Below are positions 5,742 to 6,506 of a DNA stretch of 6,506 nucleotides, piece after piece. Every line of letters begins with the position of its first letter. The first letter of the stretch is position 1. The DNA comes from Selenomonadaceae bacterium (GTDB lineage: Bacteria; Bacillota; Negativicutes; Selenomonadales; Selenomonadaceae): positions 1-6,506 of the forward strand of contig JAFSUE010000038.1 of assembly GCA_017445435.1 (NCBI GenBank), in the 5' to 3' direction. Under the pieces are notes generated by a model. The model ran no database searches and was not told where the DNA came from. It saw only the letters and a list, made by a program, of their open reading frames with translations. The position numbers were made by a program, and so were the translations under genes.

Positions 5742-6506
5742 TTAAAATAACTCTTCGTTCGTCAAAATTTTTGAGTAAATGTAACCTTCCCTAACGCCAG
5801 AATCGCTGAACAAAATATCATGACTGCCAAAACGTTTTGCCAGTACATCAGCAATAATCAAGCCAGGCATAAAAGTATGCATACGTTCAGGGACGGTACG
5901 CATAAGCAAAACTTTATCAGGGACAATCAATTCATAATCACGCTGAAAACGTTTGAGAATATCGCGCAGGCGTCGAACTTCCATTCTCATATTTCTGCGC
6001 GGCAAACCGTACATTGAATTGTAAAGCGCCATAGCACCTTTGAACGTGCCGCCGATACCGCAAATTTGCGCGTGGCTAATATCGCGAAATTCATTGACGG
6101 CGCTGACGGTAGTTTCTGCTTCCGCGTACATTTCGCCGCATTCAGAAATACTTGGCAGAATATGCGCGTTGCCAGTGTAGCGCGTGTGAAAACTTAGTGA
6201 GCCAATCGGCAAGCTAACTTTAACTTGAATTTCGCGGTGATTGAAAAAAACAATTTCGGTAGACGCGCCGCCAATGTCGATTAAAAGCCCCTTGTCTTCG
6301 TCAATGTTATGTGTCGCGCCGATAAAATCAAACGTTGCTTCATCGTCGCCGCTCATAACCGTGATAAAAGTACCAGTCCTATGGGTAATTTCTTTTACGG
6401 CGTCACGACCATTAATCGCATTTCTAAGCGCAGCAGTGGTAAATGCCGTCACGCGATTTATGCCGAGATCATCCAAAAAGTGCCTGTACTCTTGGATAAT
6501 CTCAAC
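5742..6506 (-). CDS. Ppx/GppA family phosphatase (exopolyphosphatase type), N-terminus outside window
   Basis: Member of the sugar kinase/Hsp70/actin-fold phosphatases that hydrolyse polyphosphate or pppGpp. The frame stays open to the right edge, so the visible 254 residues lack the start and the first phosphate-binding loop (roughly 50-60 residues). TTG 6476 is internal: the preceding codons read VEIIQEYRHF, a normal family helix. Visible motifs are TTAALRNAING (23-33), MSGDDEATFDFIGA (51-64), second phosphate loop DIGGASTE (77-84), GIGGT (150-154), ERMHTFMPGLIIAD (207-220) and SDSGVREG (234-241). The protein ends 13 residues after GVREG, so it is the short two-domain form without the C-terminal HD-like extension of E. 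coli Ppx. The phosphate loop has Ala where GGG is more usual, and SGDDEA has Asp where many homologues have Glu. Ppx and GppA activities cannot be separated from sequence alone. The coiled-coil gene follows 51 nt downstream. Confidence 0.88.
   Translation of the reverse strand, partial: VEIIQEYRHFLDDLGINRVTAFTTAALRNAINGRDAVKEITHRTGTFITVMSGDDEATFDFIGATHNIDEDKGLLIDIGGASTEIVFFNHREIQVKVSLPIGSLSFHTRYTGNAHILPSISECGEMYAEAETTVSAVNEFRDISHAQICGIGGTFKGAMALYNSMYGLPRRNMRMEVRRLRDILKRFQRDYELIVPDKVLLMRTVPERMHTFMPGLIIADVLAKRFGSHDILFSDSGVREGYIYSKILTNEELF

Noticed and set aside
6474..6476. TTG 6476 as the true start of the Ppx/GppA gene
   Set aside because: The frame continues upstream to the window edge with family-like sequence, and the first phosphate-binding loop expected in the family lies further upstream.

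Overview
This is ordinary chromosomal DNA of an AT-rich bacterium with Firmicutes-type Shine-Dalgarno sequences. The class A penicillin-binding protein looks to me most like those of the Negativicutes (Selenomonas/Phascolarctobacterium type, diderm Firmicutes). That placement is an impression from motif wording, not a database result. There are six protein-coding genes, two of them cut by the window edges. I see no rRNA, tRNA, CRISPR array, insertion sequence, prophage or toxin-antitoxin pair, and no clearly new multi-gene system.

Layout. Positions 2-205 (+) are the tail of a LysR-type regulator. It runs tail-to-tail, with no gap, into a minus-strand pair: a bifunctional class A penicillin-binding protein (3452 to 1194) followed by the class I mannose-6-phosphate isomerase manA (1150 to 206). 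A candidate hairpin terminator for manA lies inside the end of the LysR-type gene. A short divergent promoter region (about 3453-3595) separates the penicillin-binding protein gene from cbiA (+, about 3596-4957), cobyrinate a,c-diamide synthase. cbiA overlaps by 20 bp, tail-to-tail, with an unrecognised membrane-anchored coiled-coil protein (5690 to 4938). Upstream of that on the minus strand is a Ppx/GppA family phosphatase (6506 to 5742) whose N-terminus is outside the window.

Functionally this is a housekeeping mix: cell-wall polymerisation, mannose-6-phosphate/fructose-6-phosphate exchange for surface sugars, one isolated corrinoid-biosynthesis step, and polyphosphate or (p)ppGpp-type phosphate metabolism.

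The most unusual signal is a set of tandem 7-nt repeats. CATTACG units occur in the gap between the phosphatase and coiled-coil genes. The same unit, four times over, occurs in frame inside cbiA, at the joint between its ATP-dependent synthetase domain and its glutaminase domain. A different 7-nt unit (TTAATTC) fills the gap between the penicillin-binding protein gene and manA. The cbiA copy looks like an intergenic repeat that became part of a protein linker. Because 7 is not a multiple of 3, gain or loss of a unit would shift the frame.
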